Shown here in pieces: positions 61,401 to 64,000 of a DNA stretch of 64,000 nucleotides. A program made the translations under genes and the position numbers. Origin of the DNA: Vigna angularis (lineage: Eukaryota > Streptophyta > Magnoliopsida > Fabales > Fabaceae); contig NC_068971.1 in NCBI RefSeq assembly GCF_016808095.1, positions 47,552,131 through 47,616,130 of the forward strand, given 5' to 3'. Within the stretch, counting starts at the first letter, position 1. Each line of letters starts with the position of its first letter. Under the pieces are notes generated by a model that was given only the letters and a program-made list of their open reading frames with translations, had not been told where the DNA came from and made no database searches.

Positions 61401-63249
61401 CAGTGGTTGTTAATACATAAATAGACTCCACTGAATAAAACTATTATTATTACTTAACAATTGTGGAAATAAAGTAGCATAAGTGGCACTGATGTCAGAT
61501 TGATATTTTATGATGTTCCTTGGTAGGCATTTGTAATCTTTTTCCATTTTCTACTTTCTGTTTTCATTTATAATTATTTGTGGATCTTACTCAATGAAAT
61601 TAAAGAATGTCGCATGAATTGTTGTCACAAAAATATGTCGTCATTGTCAAAATCATGATGCATTTGGTGTAATATAGGGATGGAATTCCTTGGCTACAGT
61701 TATTGCAGCTGAATCTCTGGCTTTGACCCTGCTAGCATCTGGCAATACAAAAGATTCAAAAGATCTTCTTGAAAGGTTGTAACCCTTAGATCTGGGAAAA
61801 GATCTTCTTGAAAGGATGTAATACTTAAATCTGGGAAATTAATTTTGATTTTATACAAATGAAATCCTCAATTTTTATCCTTTCAGATGTCTTAATGCCA
61901 GGAAGAACTTGCTTCCCAGTGATCATATTCAGGTATGTTTTTCTTTGACAAGAATTCTGGCAGTTCCAATTATGTTTAGATTTCAATTCCCTAAAATTGA
62001 TTGCAAAGCTGGTGTTTCCCTAAGATCATGACGTTTTCTTTCTTTATCCATGGTCAGATTGGTGCAAACCTACTTCATCTAGCAAGAGTGGCAATGCTTG
62101 ACTGCGGTCAACATAAAATGTTGGATGTTTCTAAAGCTGAAGCTGAGCTTGACATGGCAAAGAATCATTTGCATAATTCCATAAGGTTGGTATTAGTTTG
62201 ACACGCCTACGTCTTTCACAACTACTTTTGAATATCGAAACTCAAGAAATTAATCATATGTTTTGTTTCTTTTTCTAGTGACAATTGTTCTTTCTTTTTA
62301 CAGTGCAGTTTTTGTTTTTTTTTTTGTGTCCTTGCCTTCTGGACAGAGGGATTTAATATTCATACAAATGTTCAATCTTATCATGTATAACATTTAGATT
62401 GGTTGATTCACTTAAGGAATATTTAATTAGTTCTGAAATAGATTTATTTTATTTATTATTTTTTTACATAGTTTAATTTATCAAATGCAAAGGAGCTTTC
62501 AACTGATAGAACATTATATTGTGCTGTAACTTGATGCACCTTATTGAATTATATTTGCAGAAGAAAACTTATGCGTTTTAATTTCCTCCCAATATTATTG
62601 GATTACACCAGTAATTTCTTGATGAAGAATTAGACTGGTCTTATATAATTTTTAATTGTAAACATCAATATAATTTCAAGTATCATATTTTGAAGGATAA
62701 TGTTCGGTTTAAGGTGAAGCCATTTGCTTGGTTTGCCCAGCAATTACTAGTCATCTCCTGAAATTTCAAGAATGAAGAACATTTATGATATGCCATTTCT
62801 TGTTTCATCTCAGGATTGCACGTGAATGTTTACGGAAGGTATCAAAACAAAAGGACAAGTTAAAGAGATACAGTGAGCCCGGGGATTCTAGAAAGGAAGG
62901 CCAAGCAGCACTGGCCATATTGGTTAGTTTTATGAGATTATTTTTGTGATTTGCCCCCTTGGTGCTTAAGAATGATTTGTTTATTAAAATTTAAATGTAA
63001 TTTTTTCAGTTGCAATCACTCAATACATTGTCATCAGTAGAGCTAGAAAAGCAAGAATTGCAGAAGATTCAGGTTAGGTTACAAGCTTTGATGGTATTAC
63101 AACTAGGTTCTTCTTCCAAAGAAATGAGAAAATTGCAAATATAATATTTCTACTTGGTTAAGTGTTGATGATGTTTTGCTAAGCAGGAAGGGAATATTAA
63201 CCTCGAGGCTCAGGAGGCACTTCTTCAATGCATTTCTGCTTACAAAGAG
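52488..63249 (+). CDS. Organelle-targeted TPR protein, kinesin-light-chain-like; 3' end outside the window
   Basis: Function is unknown; TPRs normally mediate protein binding. Exons: 52488-52590, 54190-54377, 54462-54566, 56731-56831, 57647-57725, 58389-58400, 58551-58616, 59585-59653, 59760-59816, 60874-60951, 61678-61775, 61887-61932, 62058-62185, 62814-62922, 63010-63072, 63187-63249. Phases agree throughout, giving 455 residues; the last visible exon ends at a GT donor, so more exons follow beyond 64000. Residues 1-34 are Arg/Lys-containing, rich in Ala/Ser/Thr and free of acidic residues until Glu32, as in a plastid or mitochondrial transit peptide. TPR-type helix pairs are clear at about residues 90-240: QQGKLDEAEKLFLSAIQEA, RVKKAFDKAEPLYLEAINIL, LGQKKLEEARVNYERALKI, LQGKERDAEVLIKDSIRML. 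Their 42-residue spacing and the 'FG..DP' linkers resemble kinesin light chain. Another helix-rich part follows to residue 455. Oddities are a GC-AG second intron, a 12-nt exon and transposons in intron 3. Confidence 0.9.
54378..54461 (+). other. Probable GC-AG intron in the TPR gene
   Basis: The second intron, 84 nt, best starts with GC: the exon ends ..TTTCAGCAG and the intron begins GCAGGA. It ends ..TTTGCCAG, and the join gives FFQQ-GKLDEAEKLF, an ideal TPR helix turn. An alternative in-frame GT donor at 54393 (CTTT/GTTACG) would insert AGCFF into the TPR and has a poor donor context. Reading through reaches a stop after 12 codons. Confidence 0.6.
54897..55160. repeat. Degenerate tandem array, about 35-bp units
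   Basis: About seven degenerate units, each with a pyrimidine-rich part (ACATTTTTTNCTCTTT or similar) followed by AGCARYNNTTGTNCCCTC. They lie inside the LTR element in TPR intron 3. A 66-codon plus-strand frame here is an artefact of the repeats. Confidence 0.6.
55424..55812 (-). mobile_element. TRIM retrotransposon with intact target duplication
   Basis: Two 119-bp LTRs (55424-55542 and 55694-55812) flank 151 bp. Target duplications are identical: AGTTG at 55419-55423 and AGTTG at 55813-55817. Read on the minus strand the LTR begins TGTTGGAAGT and ends TAACA or TAACG; the internal region starts with TGGTATCAGAGCC, complementary to initiator tRNA-Met, and ends in a purine tract GTGAGAGGGGG before the second LTR. 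There is no coding capacity, as expected of a TRIM. It is antisense to the TPR gene and nested inside the older LTR element in intron 3. The same family occurs, decayed, at 14376. Confidence 0.95.
57300..57510 (+). mobile_element. Copia-type LTR-like remnant in intron 4 of the TPR gene
   Basis: ATTAGGGAATATTAGGG, then GTGTATAAATATGG (TATA-like) and AATCATGGAATAAACCC (polyadenylation-like) follow each other with the spacing seen in short copia LTRs. No second LTR, primer-binding site or target duplication was identified, so it may be a solo LTR or a fragment. Confidence 0.35.
58389..58400 (+). other. 12-nt microexon of the TPR gene
   Basis: CGCGCTTTGAAG is preceded by TTTTTTTTAACAG and followed by the donor GTATGG. 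It encodes Arg-Ala-Leu-Lys in phase 0 and completes the TPR helix EEARVNYE-RALK-IKRRVLG. Without it the helix would lack the conserved Ala-Leu pair. Confidence 0.85.
61758..61835 (+). repeat. 39-bp tandem duplication across a splice donor of the TPR gene
   Basis: Copy 1 (61758-61796) spans the end of the eleventh exon, its GT donor and 21 bases of intron. Copy 2 (61797-61835) follows immediately with a few differences. In copy 2 the donor AAAG/GTTGT has become AAAGGATGT, so it cannot act as the same donor. Confidence 0.9.
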
Positions 63250-63506
63250 GTAAACGTTTTTGTGTGATATTTTTTGGGGGATGTGTATGCTCTAATTTTT
63301 CTAGTTAATTAATCGTCATATATAATTAATGTACTATTTTTGGAATATTACTGAGTAGTATAACGTTATTTCAGGTAAAAAAAAAGACTTTTTTCCTTTC
63401 TGAGGAGAGCATTTATATAAGATTTTGTTGCTTGATGGTTTCATTTCTGCTAAAAAAATTAAAATTTGTCATTGGCTCGTCAGATTACTAAATTCAGTTC
63501 GTCAGA

Positions 63507-64000
63507 GTGCACACATAAATGGGTAGTTTGGAGAATTATTATTGGACATTGTGCTAATGATCCAAGATTTTAGGAGTCATGGGTGGTCTATAGATCAAAG
63601 TCCCTAATATTTTGACTGTCCTGGGGCTGGGCTGGGGCTGTGGCTGCTCATAGAAATTCTGGTGACTAAATATTTGATGATAGTGCACACGTGGATGGGT
63701 AGTTTGGAGAATTATTATTGGACATTGTGCTTGACAGTGGCTTCTACAATGATCCAAGATATTAGGAGTCATGGGTGGTCCATAGATCAAAGTCCCTAAT
63801 ATTTTGACTGTCCTGGGGCTGGGCTGTGGCTTGGACTGTGGCTGGGGCTGTGGCTCATAGAAATTCTGGTGACTAAATATTTGATGAGAGTGCACACATG
63901 GATGGGTAGTTTGGAGAATTATTATTGGACATTGTGCTTGACAGTGGCTTCTACAATGATCCAGGATATTAGGAGTCATGGGTGGTCCATAGATCAAAGT
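63507..64000. repeat. Tandem repeat of about 176-207 bp in an intron, continuing past the window
   Basis: Units start at 63507, 63683 and 63890, each opening GTGCACAC.TRRATGGGTAG. Length differs mainly by the number of GGGCTG/GTGGCTG steps in a G-rich sub-repeat and by a TTGACAGTGGCTTCTACA segment missing from the first unit. The third unit is cut by the window end. A 147-codon minus-strand frame across it is created by the repeat. Confidence 0.9.

Noticed and set aside
63554..63997. Longest minus-strand open frame (147 codons)
   Set aside because: The protein is just the translated tandem repeat (Pro-Gln and repeated blocks) inside an intron of a plus-strand gene.

Overview
The window is plant nuclear DNA. 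It is AT-rich, its genes are split by short AT-rich GT-AG introns, and it is full of LTR-retrotransposon debris. The repeat families (a TRIM element with 119-bp LTRs, elements carrying the TTGGCAAGTGTACC motif, a foldback transposon with GGTCCCTATATTTGCGGGTT ends) and the cytosolic glutamine synthetase sequence point to a legume, most likely of the bean tribe (Phaseoleae, Vigna or Phaseolus-like). That taxonomic call is inference from recognition, not from a search.

Only three protein-coding genes are well supported. (1) 21591-28953, minus strand: a complete 12-exon gene for condensin I subunit CAP-G (Cnd3), 1045 residues. (2) 45190-48675, plus strand: a complete 12-exon gene for cytosolic glutamine synthetase (GS1), exactly 356 residues. 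(3) 52488 to beyond 63249, plus strand: a gene for an organelle-targeted, kinesin-light-chain-like TPR protein. Sixteen exons (455 residues) are visible and the 3' end lies outside the window. I joined the exons by hand and checked reading phase across every junction. The three genes have no obvious shared pathway: mitotic chromosome condensation, nitrogen assimilation and an uncharacterised TPR protein.

Layout. 1-6500 holds nested, decayed retroelement sequence: a 25-bp tandem array between inverted flanks, two diverged copies of one element, GC-rich minisatellite-like blocks and a PPR-gene relic. 6500-18100 is AT-rich and gene-free, with one degraded TRIM and a (GA)20 microsatellite. 18600-19400 has a palindrome-rich block and a gypsy-type LTR. 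Then come CAP-G (21.6-29.0 kb), an AT-rich stretch with an LTR remnant on the minus strand (31.6-32.2 kb), a 2353-bp solo LTR with a perfect 5-bp target duplication (36677-39029), an AT-rich stretch with one isolated promoter-like island (about 40.9-41.2 kb), GS1, a 1.1-kb terminal-inverted-repeat transposon (49630-50750), and the TPR gene. One intron of the TPR gene carries a TRIM nested in an older LTR element; the gene also has a 12-nt microexon, a probable GC-AG intron and a tandem duplication across a splice donor.

I did not find an undescribed biological system. The most checkable oddities are the splice features of the TPR gene, an exact mitosis-specific (MSA) promoter motif lying on the CAP-G start codon, several transposons with intact target-site duplications, and the promoter-like island at 41 kb.
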